Positions 9,148 to 18,228 of a DNA stretch of 51,579 nt are shown one piece after another (within the stretch, counting starts at the first letter, position 1; every line of letters starts with the position of its first letter). The notes under the pieces were generated by a model. The model did not search any database. It saw only the letters and a list, made by a program, of their open reading frames with translations, and had not been told where the DNA came from. The stretch spans positions 1 through 51,579 of the forward strand of contig JAKSDI010000253.1 of assembly GCA_022360175.1 (NCBI GenBank), read 5' to 3'. The DNA comes from Chitinophagales bacterium (GTDB lineage: Bacteria > Bacteroidota > Bacteroidia > Chitinophagales > Saprospiraceae). The translations under genes were made by a program, and so were the position numbers.

Positions 9148-11157
9148 ATGAAAGTAGGTATTTTTTTCGGTGGTCCTTCTCGGGAGCGCGAAATTTCCTT
9201 TGCTGGAGGCCGTACAGTGTACGATAATCTGGATAAAACGCTCTTCGATCCCATACCCATTTTTGTGGATAGCCACCGAAATCTCATCCTGCTTGATTGG
9301 CAGTATATTTATAAAGGCACCATACGTGACTTCTATCCCCCTGTCAGTGAATTGCCTTCCTCCTCACATGGTTTTCAGATTTATCTAGAGAGCCTGGGGC
9401 AACTATCAGAGGAACAACTTAACAACATCATTAAGAAGGTAGGAAAACCTTTACATTGGAAAGACCTTCCTGGCTTGATTGATGTTGCTTTTCTTGCACT
9501 ACATGGTGAGTATGGTGAAGATGGACAGATACAGGAACAACTGCAAAGCCTGGCACTTCCTTATACTGGTAGCGGCATCAAGGCCAGCCAAATTGGAATG
9601 GATAAAGCCCTTCAGAAAGACCTCATGGCTGCTCATGGTTTTGAAGCTCCTAAAATAGAAGTGCACAACAGGGCAGAATGGTTAGAAGGTAATGTTGGTG
9701 AAGTTTATGAAGCAGCTATTGCAAACATTGGCTTTCCAATGGTTATTCGTCCAGCCAATCAGGGTTCATCCATTGGTGTATCCATTATTGAAGAATCGGG
9801 TGGTTTGGAAAGCTTTGAATTAGCAATGAATCGTGCTTTTTTCACAGAAGTGATCCCTGCCCTCGAATGGAATGATCGTGATGAATATGACAGGGTTGAA
9901 TACATCCGCTTGCTTACTGACATACGTGATGGTATAGGCTTTCCCATGATGGTAAGTTTTCAGGAGCAACAGCAAGCTATTTACCATCCGGAAGAACTCT
10001 TCAATTACCTAAACACAAATGCAGCTACCGCTGGCAAAGGAGCATCCTTTTTCCTTGAAGGTACTTTGAGTGAAGAGAAAGTTATTATAGAGAGTTTTAT
10101 CCGAGGGAAAGAGTTCTCCTGTATTGTCATTCGAACCGAAGAGGGTAAATCGATTGCACTACCACCTACCGAAATACGCAAAGGCAAAGAGGTATTTGAC
10201 TATCGTTCTAAATACATGCCTGGTATGTCGCGAAAGGTGACACCTATAGACCTTCCCGATGAATCCATATTACAAATTCGTAAAGAATGTGAACGTCTAT
10301 TTGAAGAATTGGAGTTTCAGGCCTATGCTCGCATTGATGGTTTCTATACCCCAGAAGGTAAAATATTCCTCAATGATCCGAATACTACTTCGGGCATGCT
10401 ACCTTCTTCTTTCTTTTTCCATCAGGCAGCAGAAATAGGGCTTAATCCTTCCCAGTTTTTAACCTATATCATTCGCATATCTATACAAGAGCGTATAACA
10501 GAGCCCGGAGCACCTGAAAGTTATCAACAGTTGTTGAAAACGCTGGATACCAATATCGAAACCCAAAAAAATGAGACTTCCGATAAAATTAAAGTAGGTG
10601 TCATTTTGGGTGGACATTCTTTCGAACGGCATATATCTGTAGAAAGTGGCCGGAATGTCTTTGAAAAATTAGCCAGCTCTACCCACTATGAACCTATCCC
10701 TGTATTTTTAGGTAGTGATACCGCACAAATGCGACTTTATCAGTTACCTATTAATCTGCTATTAAAAGATAATGCAGATGACATCAATGATAAGATTCAG
10801 CATTTTCGCAAACATGCTGTCGTAGAAGAGATAAAGGCACAATGTGTTGAAATTACTGCCAAATATGCTTCTGATGATGTCATCTTTGAGCCCAGGGAAT
10901 TATCATTTAATGAATTAGGCAAACTTGTAAACGTAGCCTTTATTGCATTACACGGCCGACCTGGAGAAGATGGGCAGATACAGCAAGAGCTAGAGCGAGT
11001 AGCAATACCTTATAATGGTTCGCTGCCAAGCTCTTCTGCCATTACTATCAATAAATATAAAACCTTACAAACGCTTAAAAAGAATGGCTTTACTGTCACC
11101 AATCAGCTATTGATGGAAAAAGCCGCGTTTGAAGCAGATACAGATGCTTTTTATTAA
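9148..11157 (+). CDS. Tandem D-Ala-D-Ala ligase (ATP-grasp), 5' part of a frameshifted gene
   Basis: 669 aa before a stop at 11155-11157. Copy 1 (residues 1 to about 460) is a full Ddl-like protein: KVGIFFGGPSREREIS, HGEYGEDG, IRPANQGSSIGVS, YRSKYMPGMSRKV, ARIDGFY and NDPNTTSGML. It has an unusual insert of about 80 residues before the FFLEG strand, and carries Arg where Ddl usually has the ATP-binding Lys, and NDPN where NExN is usual. Copy 2 starts at about 487 (KVGVILGGHSFERHIS, then HGRPGEDG) and is cut before its ATP loop. The remaining ligase sequence continues in the -1 frame from about 11,148 (next entry). Start chosen at ATG 9148 (9145 possible); the open frame back to a TTG at 9007 would place a hydrophobic stretch before the ligase and overlaps the inverted repeat. 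Confidence 0.85.
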   Translation: MKVGIFFGGPSREREISFAGGRTVYDNLDKTLFDPIPIFVDSHRNLILLDWQYIYKGTIRDFYPPVSELPSSSHGFQIYLESLGQLSEEQLNNIIKKVGKPLHWKDLPGLIDVAFLALHGEYGEDGQIQEQLQSLALPYTGSGIKASQIGMDKALQKDLMAAHGFEAPKIEVHNRAEWLEGNVGEVYEAAIANIGFPMVIRPANQGSSIGVSIIEESGGLESFELAMNRAFFTEVIPALEWNDRDEYDRVEYIRLLTDIRDGIGFPMMVSFQEQQQAIYHPEELFNYLNTNAATAGKGASFFLEGTLSEEKVIIESFIRGKEFSCIVIRTEEGKSIALPPTEIRKGKEVFDYRSKYMPGMSRKVTPIDLPDESILQIRKECERLFEELEFQAYARIDGFYTPEGKIFLNDPNTTSGMLPSSFFFHQAAEIGLNPSQFLTYIIRISIQERITEPGAPESYQQLLKTLDTNIETQKNETSDKIKVGVILGGHSFERHISVESGRNVFEKLASSTHYEPIPVFLGSDTAQMRLYQLPINLLLKDNADDINDKIQHFRKHAVVEEIKAQCVEITAKYASDDVIFEPRELSFNELGKLVNVAFIALHGRPGEDGQIQQELERVAIPYNGSLPSSSAITINKYKTLQTLKKNGFTVTNQLLMEKAAFEADTDAFY

Positions 11158-12929
11158 AAATTGAAAACCATCTAGATTACCCATTCGTTGGAAAACCCGT
11201 TGATGATGGCTGCAGTTCTGCAGTCAAAATATTGCACAATCGTAAGGAGTTGGAAGCTTTTTCCCGCCTACTTTTTCGCCCGGAACAAGAAGAGGGAAAA
11301 GAGGCACGCCGTACTCTAAGGCTTGCAATTAAAGAAGAGTTTCCACGCAAACAGGAAGTGCTGTTCGAACAGTTGATTAATGCCAAAGGAGCCAGCCATT
11401 TTCTGGAAATTACAGGTGGTTTGCTCACACATTATGAATTAAGCGGTAACCTCAAGTACGAAATTTTTGAACCTTCTGAGGCATTGGCATCAGGTGAGGT
11501 TTTATCTTTAGAAGAGAAGTTCTTAGCCGGGGAAGGTCAAAATATTACCCCGGCTCGTTTCAATCCGGACCCTGCACATTATGAACGCATTGCAGCTCAG
11601 GTAAAAGCCGATTTGGAAAAAGCAGCTCGTATTCTCAATGTACAGGGGTATGCTCGTATTGATGCATTCGTACGCATTTTTGAAGATGATAGTATCCAAA
11701 CCATTATCATTGAAGTTAATTCTCTTCCAGGAATGACTCCTGCTACCTGCATTTTTCACCAGGCAGCCATCAATGAATATAAGCCTTATGAATTTATAGA
11801 TCAAATTCTGAAATTCAGCCTTCGTAGATCAAAGATGAATGCACCGCTCACTGATGAGCACACCATCAATGAAACAGCTACTAATAGTATTCCTACTGCA
11901 AAATCCACCACCGAAACTGCTCCTTTAGTAGTATCAGCAACCGTAGAGAATACCAGGCCAGAAGCTATTCAGCCATCTAATGGAGGTAAAGGTTTCAAAC
12001 CATCATCCAATGGCTCCTATCTTAAGGAGCGCACACTCGAAATACTAAAAGAAGTGGGAAAATTTCTTTCTTCTCCTGTCTTCCTAAAGAGTACAGGAGG
12101 TATCTTATTGATGTTTCTCCTATTCTTTTTATTAACGAAATGGTCTCTTAATTTATATACTCGCCACGGAGAATCTATCCAAATCCCTGACTTCACTGGA
12201 ATGGATTACGATGATGCTGTTCGCAGTGCTCGTCGCCAGGATTTTAAATTAGTAGCTATTGATTCTTTTTTCGATTCTAAACAGCGCCCTAATAGCATTT
12301 ATCAACAGGATCCGAAACCATTTCAGCGAGCAAAGGAAGGAAGAACTATTTATGTGAGTAAATACAGAGTTCGCCCAGACTCTATATTACTACCATCGTT
12401 GATAAGTGCAGGTTATGATTATAATCAGTATTCCATCAAATTAAAAAGACTTGATATCAAATCATCTATCAAGGAAAGACAGTTTGATCGAAAACAGGAA
12501 GAGAATACAATCCTCTACTTCTATTATAATGGGAAGAAAATCACCGATGATATGTTACGTCGTGGTGTAAAAATCCCCAAAGGAGCCAGCCTTGATTTTG
12601 TAATCACAGAACGTATCACCAATGACGTTGCTATTCCTAATTTGGTTTGCAAGCGTTATGATGCAGCCCTTTTCCTGCTTAGCAGTTCCAATTTGGTACT
12701 CGGCAGTGTATATGGTGATATTGCTGATCGCGACAATACCTATATTTCTCGCCAAGAGCCCGCTTATACTCCTGGACAGATGATCGAAAAAGGAACTACT
12801 GTTTCCTTGTATTTAAGTACAAGCCCTCCTTCGGATTGTGGCGAAAGCGATGCCCCCCCAACACCTCCAGCTCCTCCAGTGCAAGATGAAGGAGACAATG
12901 AATTGGAGGAAGGAAATGAAGACTTTTAG
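11148..12929 (+). pseudogene. 3' part of the same gene: ligase copy 2 C-half, TM helix, PASTA domains (frame -1)
   Basis: Reading the -1 frame from TTT at 11148 gives, without interruption, IENHLDYPFVGKPVDDGCSS (the ATP-grasp segment missing from the first part). Next come ARIDAFV and IEVNSLPGMTPATCIFHQAA (metal site and P-loop of Ddl), a Thr/Ser/Pro-rich linker, and one membrane helix (GGILLMFLLFFLLTKW). Two to three PASTA repeats follow (IQIPDFTGMDYDDAV, LLPSLISAGYDYNQY, VAIPNLVCKRYDAAL) and an acidic tail. No ATG exists at the junction; the first possible re-start is TTG at 11232, inside the ligase. With one extra T in the run at 11148-11152 the two parts become a single frame of about 1,260 codons. 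A sequencing or assembly indel, a real mutation, or translational frameshifting would all fit. Confidence 0.8.
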
Positions 12930-13078
12930 CAGTAGATAAAATAAAATTTGACGTTTTTAACACACAAAATTTTTCGCTTACTATTCCGTTTTGGGAAGGT
13001 GTGAAGTTTTACTTTATGAACCAATAGTCAATATGTCGAGATCTTCACTTTGGTAAGTTTAAAACAGGAAAATAGCAA

Positions 13079-15619
13079 ATGAAACATAGTATATACATTT
13101 TTCTGCTATGCCTATATGGCGTAGCACTCCATGGACAAATTGAGCTCCCTCTTGAAAGCAACTATATTTTACAGCGACTATATGAAAATGAGACAGCGAA
13201 TTATCCTAAAGGTTGGGATGCCACTGAAAGCAGACAGCGTGATTGTATGCTGGAAGAAGAAGACATTATATATGTTATTGCTGGGCAAACAGTAGAGGTA
13301 TCAGTAGAAATTGATACTGCCGACCTTGGAACTACTGGTGATTACATCTGTAAAAACTGTGATGGCAATCCAATTGGGGAAGCTTTCACTGAAGGGGATT
13401 TGTTTGTCATTACAGCAGATCCCGGCCTGATAACGGCTTCTTATACTTTCACTATTGAATATTGCACAGATAATGGCTGTAATGATGTAAGCTATGAAGT
13501 ATTTGGTAAAAGGGCAGGAAGGAGTTATTACCCCAATACTATATATATCGATGCAGAAGAAAGTATCCAGGTTAACTCTGAAGCCTCTTTATTACCTGGC
13601 CCACTTGCCTGCAATAAGATAATTGATGCTGATGATAACTATGAAGGCCGTAGCCAGCTATCATATTTCACCAATTATAGCAGTGTAGATAGTACGATTG
13701 TGTATGTAGCAGATCGCTATGCAGGAGTAGACTCTATATTTGTTGTTCTCTGTGATTCCTTCACTATTTGTGACACATTCCACTATGCTTTTAGCATTGC
13801 TCATGATACTATAATTTTTGGAGCAGGGGGCGTTGATTATTTCATGGATGATTTTTCCTATACAGGCCCTTTCCCCGATGGCAATCTTTGGTTAGATAAA
13901 GACGTATTTGTCAATAGGACTTATGCAGAAAATCCACCCTCGCTTGGTGTAGCTACGTTTGATGGCTTGCAAAGCACCGGTACTCCCTGGCCAGGTTCTT
14001 ATGGTGATGCTGATAGACTTACTTCTACTTACCTTGACATTTCTAGTGTGTCTGGTTCTTTAAGTTTATCCTATTGGTTGAGAAATAAAGGCCTTGGACT
14101 GACTCCGGAAGAAGAAGATATCATCACGCTTGAATTTAAAGATCAAAGTGGTGAGTGGCAATTAATTCAAACCTATACTCCAGGAGATACCTCCATGACA
14201 GGACAATCTGTAGATGATCGTTTTGTTTTCTTTAGCCATGAAATCACCTCTGCTTTTAGGCACGATGCATTCCAGTTTAGATTCACGGCATTTAATGATC
14301 GTCGGGGTATTGGAGATATTTGGTTATTGGATTATGTACGCATTAATAGCGAAGCAGAGCTGCCAATAGAAAGAGATATTGCGATTACACGTCCTCCTAT
14401 AGGAATACTGGATCTATATCGAAGCCTCCCATGGAAACATTTTAGAAATAGAGTAGAAGATTTTTCTCGTTCTACTTTGGATGTAGGTTTATATAATTTT
14501 AATGAATCTACTATTAATGTAGGAGATGCAGAGCTGCGCCTGGTTGAAGAAGTCACGGGAACCATTGTATATGAAAACATAGAAATATTAAGTAATCAAT
14601 CACCAAACCTTGTACCTGGTGCTACTAATCTGGAGCCTCCAATAGAATCCTATAACACACAGTTGAATGTACTACAAAGTGGAGTTTTTGATAATGAAGA
14701 AGAATTGCGCTTCCGCATGTCTTACGAATTAATTGATCCGCCTACTCAAAATGCATCTCCAAATGACGGTAGAATTTCTATTCTAAGAAATGACACCGCT
14801 AGTATTATTACTAAATTCAGCAATTATTTTGCCTATGACGATGGCATAGCAGAAAGTGCAGTAGCTGCTCAGGAAGACGATCTTATAGCAGTACAGTTTG
14901 AAGCGACTATTGCAGATTCATTAAGGGCAGTACAAATTCATTTCCCTCATATGCAAACGGATATTTCCGATCAGCAATTTAATTTGCACGTATGGATAGG
15001 GCAATTGGATGATGAGCCAGAGTACAGCCTTAATCTTATTAACCCAATCTATCCAGATAATAGTTTAGACACTTTACAAGGCTTTACAACTTATGTATTA
15101 ACCGATGCCAATAATGAAGCTGCTCCTCTAGCCCTGCCAGTAGGAGTGTTTTATGTCGGTTGGCAACAGCAATCTGACTGTGATTTCACCAATTGTATTG
15201 CTGTAGGGATGGATCGAAATAATTCAGCTGCGCTGTCTACACTATATTTCAACAACAACGGTACAAATTGGGTGCCATTCCCATCTGATTTCACTCCTGG
15301 AGCACTTATGATCCGCCCGGTAGTGGGTAGTGAAACACCTGACCCTACCAGTGGGCTTACGACAGTAGAAGCAAATGACCAGCTATTACGTCTATACCCA
15401 AATCCAAGTACTGGTAAAGTACAATTAGTAGTACCTCAAGAAGATATTACAATGTTTGAGTGCCATGTATTTAATCAAATGGGCCAATTAGTTTACCAAA
15501 GCCATTTGTCTGACAATACACTAGAACTTCAGCACTTATCCAATGGGGTATATATTGTAAGAGTTATTAACCCCAAAGATGGTATTAGCTATCAAGAACG
15601 TTTGATTCTGACAAAATAA
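13079..15619 (+). CDS. Large secreted protein with T9SS type A sorting domain
   Basis: 846 aa. Signal peptide 1-20 (ends ALHGQ). The middle contains Cys pairs (CKNCDG, CTDNGCND) and a segment around residues 255-425 (FMDDFSYTGPFPDGNLW, then an LSYWLRNKG strand and a DYVRI end) resembling the jelly-roll/MAM-like modules of Bacteroidota surface proteins. The C-terminal domain starts LRLYPNPSTGKVQL and ends GISYQERLILTK, the T9SS type A signal that sends the protein through PorU/SprA-type export and anchors or releases it at the surface. No catalytic motif recognised. It begins 149 bp after the PASTA gene and may be co-transcribed with the rhodanese downstream (44 bp). Confidence 0.82.
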   Translation: MKHSIYIFLLCLYGVALHGQIELPLESNYILQRLYENETANYPKGWDATESRQRDCMLEEEDIIYVIAGQTVEVSVEIDTADLGTTGDYICKNCDGNPIGEAFTEGDLFVITADPGLITASYTFTIEYCTDNGCNDVSYEVFGKRAGRSYYPNTIYIDAEESIQVNSEASLLPGPLACNKIIDADDNYEGRSQLSYFTNYSSVDSTIVYVADRYAGVDSIFVVLCDSFTICDTFHYAFSIAHDTIIFGAGGVDYFMDDFSYTGPFPDGNLWLDKDVFVNRTYAENPPSLGVATFDGLQSTGTPWPGSYGDADRLTSTYLDISSVSGSLSLSYWLRNKGLGLTPEEEDIITLEFKDQSGEWQLIQTYTPGDTSMTGQSVDDRFVFFSHEITSAFRHDAFQFRFTAFNDRRGIGDIWLLDYVRINSEAELPIERDIAITRPPIGILDLYRSLPWKHFRNRVEDFSRSTLDVGLYNFNESTINVGDAELRLVEEVTGTIVYENIEILSNQSPNLVPGATNLEPPIESYNTQLNVLQSGVFDNEEELRFRMSYELIDPPTQNASPNDGRISILRNDTASIITKFSNYFAYDDGIAESAVAAQEDDLIAVQFEATIADSLRAVQIHFPHMQTDISDQQFNLHVWIGQLDDEPEYSLNLINPIYPDNSLDTLQGFTTYVLTDANNEAAPLALPVGVFYVGWQQQSDCDFTNCIAVGMDRNNSAALSTLYFNNNGTNWVPFPSDFTPGALMIRPVVGSETPDPTSGLTTVEANDQLLRLYPNPSTGKVQLVVPQEDITMFECHVFNQMGQLVYQSHLSDNTLELQHLSNGVYIVRVINPKDGISYQERLILTK

Positions 15620-15663
15620 TTAACTTTATCCCATCTGATAACTCTAAATTGTTGTTAACCAAA

Positions 15664-15966
15664 ATGGATATCACAGTACAAGAACTTAAGGCAAAACAGG
15701 ATAGCAATGAATCTTTTATACTCATAGATGTACGCGAATCTCATGAGCATGAAGCATTTAATGTAGGTGGGCAATTAATTCCACTAGGTACCCTTCCTTC
15801 CAAAGTTGAAGATATTTCTCAACATAAAGAAGATGAAGTAATAGTCTATTGCCGATCCGGCAACCGTAGTGCTGTAGCTCAGCAATTCTTACAGGGTGCA
15901 GGGTTTAAAAATGTGCGCAACCTTTTAGGAGGCATGTTAGACTGGCAAGATAAATTTGGAGAATAG
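15664..15966 (+). CDS. Single-domain rhodanese-like protein
   Basis: 100 aa, cytoplasmic. Contains the rhodanese strands FILIDVRESHEHEAFNVGG and the active-site loop VYCRSGNRSA with catalytic Cys; ends LLGGMLDWQDKFGE. Likely a sulfur carrier or sulfurtransferase of GlpE/PspE type. Start set at ATG 15664; a TTG at 15649 would add five residues. Followed by a convergent hairpin shared with the SPOR gene. Confidence 0.92.
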   Translation: MDITVQELKAKQDSNESFILIDVRESHEHEAFNVGGQLIPLGTLPSKVEDISQHKEDEVIVYCRSGNRSAVAQQFLQGAGFKNVRNLLGGMLDWQDKFGE

Positions 15967-15991
15967 AAGAGATGCATTCATTGGTTTAAGT

Positions 15992-16061
15992 AAGAGAGTT
16001 GAGGAGGTTTAGATAGTGTATAAAACTACCACCTCAACTCTCTAAACCTCCTCAACTCTTT
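15992..16061. terminator. Bidirectional hairpin with two alternative right arms
   Basis: Left arm AAGAGAGTTGAGGAGGTTTA (from 15992) pairs almost perfectly with TCTAAACCTCCTCAACTCTT (from 16041). A second, overlapping partner, ACCTCAACTCTCT (16031-16043), can pair with the first half of the same left arm. It lies between convergent genes (rhodanese + and SPOR -) and can end transcripts from both sides. Confidence 0.65.
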
Positions 16062-16082
16062 AAATCTCAAATTTTATATTTC

Positions 16083-16664
16083 CTAGTTCTTTTTTTGCAC
16101 TAGAGCAGCGATCCCTTTTCCTTCCAATTGATTTACCAGGCTTTTTGCTTCACTATAACTATCAAATCGATCTACCAGTGCTACAGCATAAGCACCTCGA
16201 TCCATTTTTTCTACACTTGCACTGGAATATCCCATCCCTCTTAACCTTTTCACCATAGACTCTGCATTAGCTATTACCCGAAAGGTTCCAGCCAATACCA
16301 TATAATCCCCTGAAGAGGAAGATACATGACTAGGCTCCTGATAATTATCTTCAGTACTTGCATCATCATCATAAGATGATTCTTCATCGTAAGATGTTTT
16401 TCCCTTATCCAACTCATCATCACTTACATAATCATCATAATTTTCATCAGGAGTAGTGGTGCTTGAATCATCTACGATTTCTCCTTCATCGTCAAAATAA
16501 TAAGTATCATCTTCGGCATCTTCAGAATTTTCGTTTGTTGTTTCGGTAGTCGTAATGGGGTCTTCATCTGCGCCTAATAGATTTGTTGTCATGTAAATCA
16601 GGTAAACGAGCGCAGCAACACAAACTGCTACAATGGCAATAGTAACATAATCAAGTCTTGACAT
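16083..16664 (-). CDS. Membrane-anchored SPOR-domain protein
   Basis: 193 aa. One N-terminal transmembrane helix (about residues 8-26) and a highly acidic, Asp/Glu/Ser/Thr/Tyr-rich linker (about 30-115, probably disordered). A C-terminal SPOR domain follows (about 117-193: YMVLAGTFRVIANAESMVKR ... GIAALVQKKN). SPOR domains bind denuded glycan strands at division septa, so the protein is likely an inner-membrane cell-division or cell-wall factor facing the periplasm. Single gene, convergent with the rhodanese. Confidence 0.85.
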   Translation of the reverse strand: MSRLDYVTIAIVAVCVAALVYLIYMTTNLLGADEDPITTTETTNENSEDAEDDTYYFDDEGEIVDDSSTTTPDENYDDYVSDDELDKGKTSYDEESSYDDDASTEDNYQEPSHVSSSSGDYMVLAGTFRVIANAESMVKRLRGMGYSSASVEKMDRGAYAVALVDRFDSYSEAKSLVNQLEGKGIAALVQKKN

Positions 16665-17003
16665 AGGATTGTACCTTTGTTGAGGGATTAAATTAAGTAT
16701 TTTTTAGTTATCGAAAAGTCGAGCCTGAAATTTATCTTATAATTTTTCATTCTAAAACATAATAATCTGACCCCATATTGCATTTATAGTACATATCTGT
16801 TAATAAGTACTACTCTCCCCTACAGACTACTCTCAGTTACAATTCAAGCTATTTTCTTTTGTAATCTTTTGCCATTTTGTAAAAGAAGGCCTTTTATTAA
16901 TCCATTATAAAATTCAAGTATATTCATCTGAATCACTTTTACTTCAGCCAACATTTTATCAAACCTAAGTGTGTATTCGTACACCTGCTAAAACTGAAGG
17001 AAA
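16665..17003. other. 339-bp AT-rich divergent intergenic region
   Basis: Lies between the divergent SPOR and ankyrin genes. A TACCTTTG at 16672-16679 (+) fits the -7 box but has no TTG partner and is 325 nt from the ankyrin ATG. No hairpin, RNA gene or small reading frame could be supported. Confidence 0.4.
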
Positions 17004-18137
17004 ATGAGGAATTATCAGATGTCAGCTTTAATCATTCTAAGTCTATTTACAAGCATTTCCTGCTTCGCGCAGCAAGCCAGCCCTGAATCTGTTAGCAACA
17101 CTCCTGAAACGACCACCCCGGAGTACAATTTGGATGAGATGACAAAGGATGAAAAAACAAAAGCAGCCTTTGATGCGATTAACAGTGGAGATACAGAAAA
17201 CATCAAACCTTTATTAAGCTGCCTGACCTATTATCGCCACAACGAAAATGGGGAAACTGCTCTCACTCAGGCGATCTTGAATAATGATCAAGAAATGGTG
17301 AAAATTCTGGTAGAAGATGCCGTTATTAATCTTAAAAATGAGCAGGGAGAAACACCATTAATTATGGCGATAAAACGAGGAAATTCCGGAATCATCCAGC
17401 TAGTTGCTCAACGTGCTAAAGCAGGATTAAAAAACGATGTAGGAGAAACGCCACTTTATATGGCATTGGACAGAAATGATCTATACCTGCTCCAGGCACT
17501 CATAAGCAAAGGTGCTGATCCTAACCAAAAATCACAAGGAGCCACACCACTATCAAAAGCAGTGGAGATGAAAAACGTACAAGCAGTTGCCCTCTTAATT
17601 CGAAACGGGGCTGATCCAGGTATCGAAAATGAGGATGGAAATTTACCATTACATATCGCTGTTTCTCAAAATTATGATGTCATCGCCGGCATATTACTCC
17701 ATAAAAGTAATGCTCCCTCTGATGATGCCAACTGGGCAACAGCTATAGGCGAGCCACTCATTCATCTGGCCGCCCAGAACAATAATGATCACCTCCTCCA
17801 CATACTTTTAGGTTTTGGCGCCGATCCTGAAAGTTATGACTATTTGGAAAACACCCCTTTAAATATTGCTGCTGAAAAGGGAAATACTCAAATGGTAAAA
17901 CTTTTATTAGAATATGGTGCCAATCCTAATCATAGTAATATTATGGGCACTACTCCAATAGCTGCTGCCGCCAGCAATGGATATGAACCTATTGCCATGC
18001 TTCTAGCTGAATATGGTGCAGATCCCAATACCCGAAATTATGAAGGTATTGCCGCTATTGATTATGGTAGTTTCGATGCGGTACTGTATGATCAGGAAGT
18101 AGATGCCGCCATGGATTACTATAGCGAGGATAAATAA
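17004..18137 (+). CDS. Exported ankyrin-repeat protein
   Basis: 377 aa. Signal peptide about 1-22 (ISCFAQ). After a short Thr/Pro-rich linker there are about nine ankyrin repeats, each with the GxTPLxxA...G(A)DPN pattern, for example GETPLYMALDRN, GATPLSKAVEMKN and NTPLNIAAEKGN. It ends in an acidic tail (DYYSEDK). Ankyrin arrays bind proteins; export suggests a periplasmic scaffold or inhibitor role, but the partner is unknown. Clear intrinsic terminator downstream. Confidence 0.88.
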   Translation: MRNYQMSALIILSLFTSISCFAQQASPESVSNTPETTTPEYNLDEMTKDEKTKAAFDAINSGDTENIKPLLSCLTYYRHNENGETALTQAILNNDQEMVKILVEDAVINLKNEQGETPLIMAIKRGNSGIIQLVAQRAKAGLKNDVGETPLYMALDRNDLYLLQALISKGADPNQKSQGATPLSKAVEMKNVQAVALLIRNGADPGIENEDGNLPLHIAVSQNYDVIAGILLHKSNAPSDDANWATAIGEPLIHLAAQNNNDHLLHILLGFGADPESYDYLENTPLNIAAEKGNTQMVKLLLEYGANPNHSNIMGTTPIAAAASNGYEPIAMLLAEYGADPNTRNYEGIAAIDYGSFDAVLYDQEVDAAMDYYSEDK

Positions 18138-18160
18138 GTGTTTGTTTAGTGGTGTTTGAA

Positions 18161-18200
18161 GCCTGATTTTTTGAAAGTCAAAAAATCAGGCTTTTTTATT
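18161..18200 (+). terminator. Intrinsic terminator after the ankyrin gene
   Basis: Perfect 14-bp stem GCCTGATTTTTTGA (18161-18174) / TCAAAAAATCAGGC (18178-18191), 3-nt loop, then CTTTTTTATTT. Confidence 0.9.
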
Positions 18201-18228
18201 TGAACTTGAGTTTGCACTTAAAATCTTC

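Noticed and set aside
11140-11170. Programmed -1 ribosomal frameshift in the ligase gene
   Set aside because: The 0-frame codons GCT TTT TAT TAA do not form a proper X-XXY-YYZ slippery heptamer, and I see no obvious downstream pseudoknot; kept only as a possibility within the frameshift finding.
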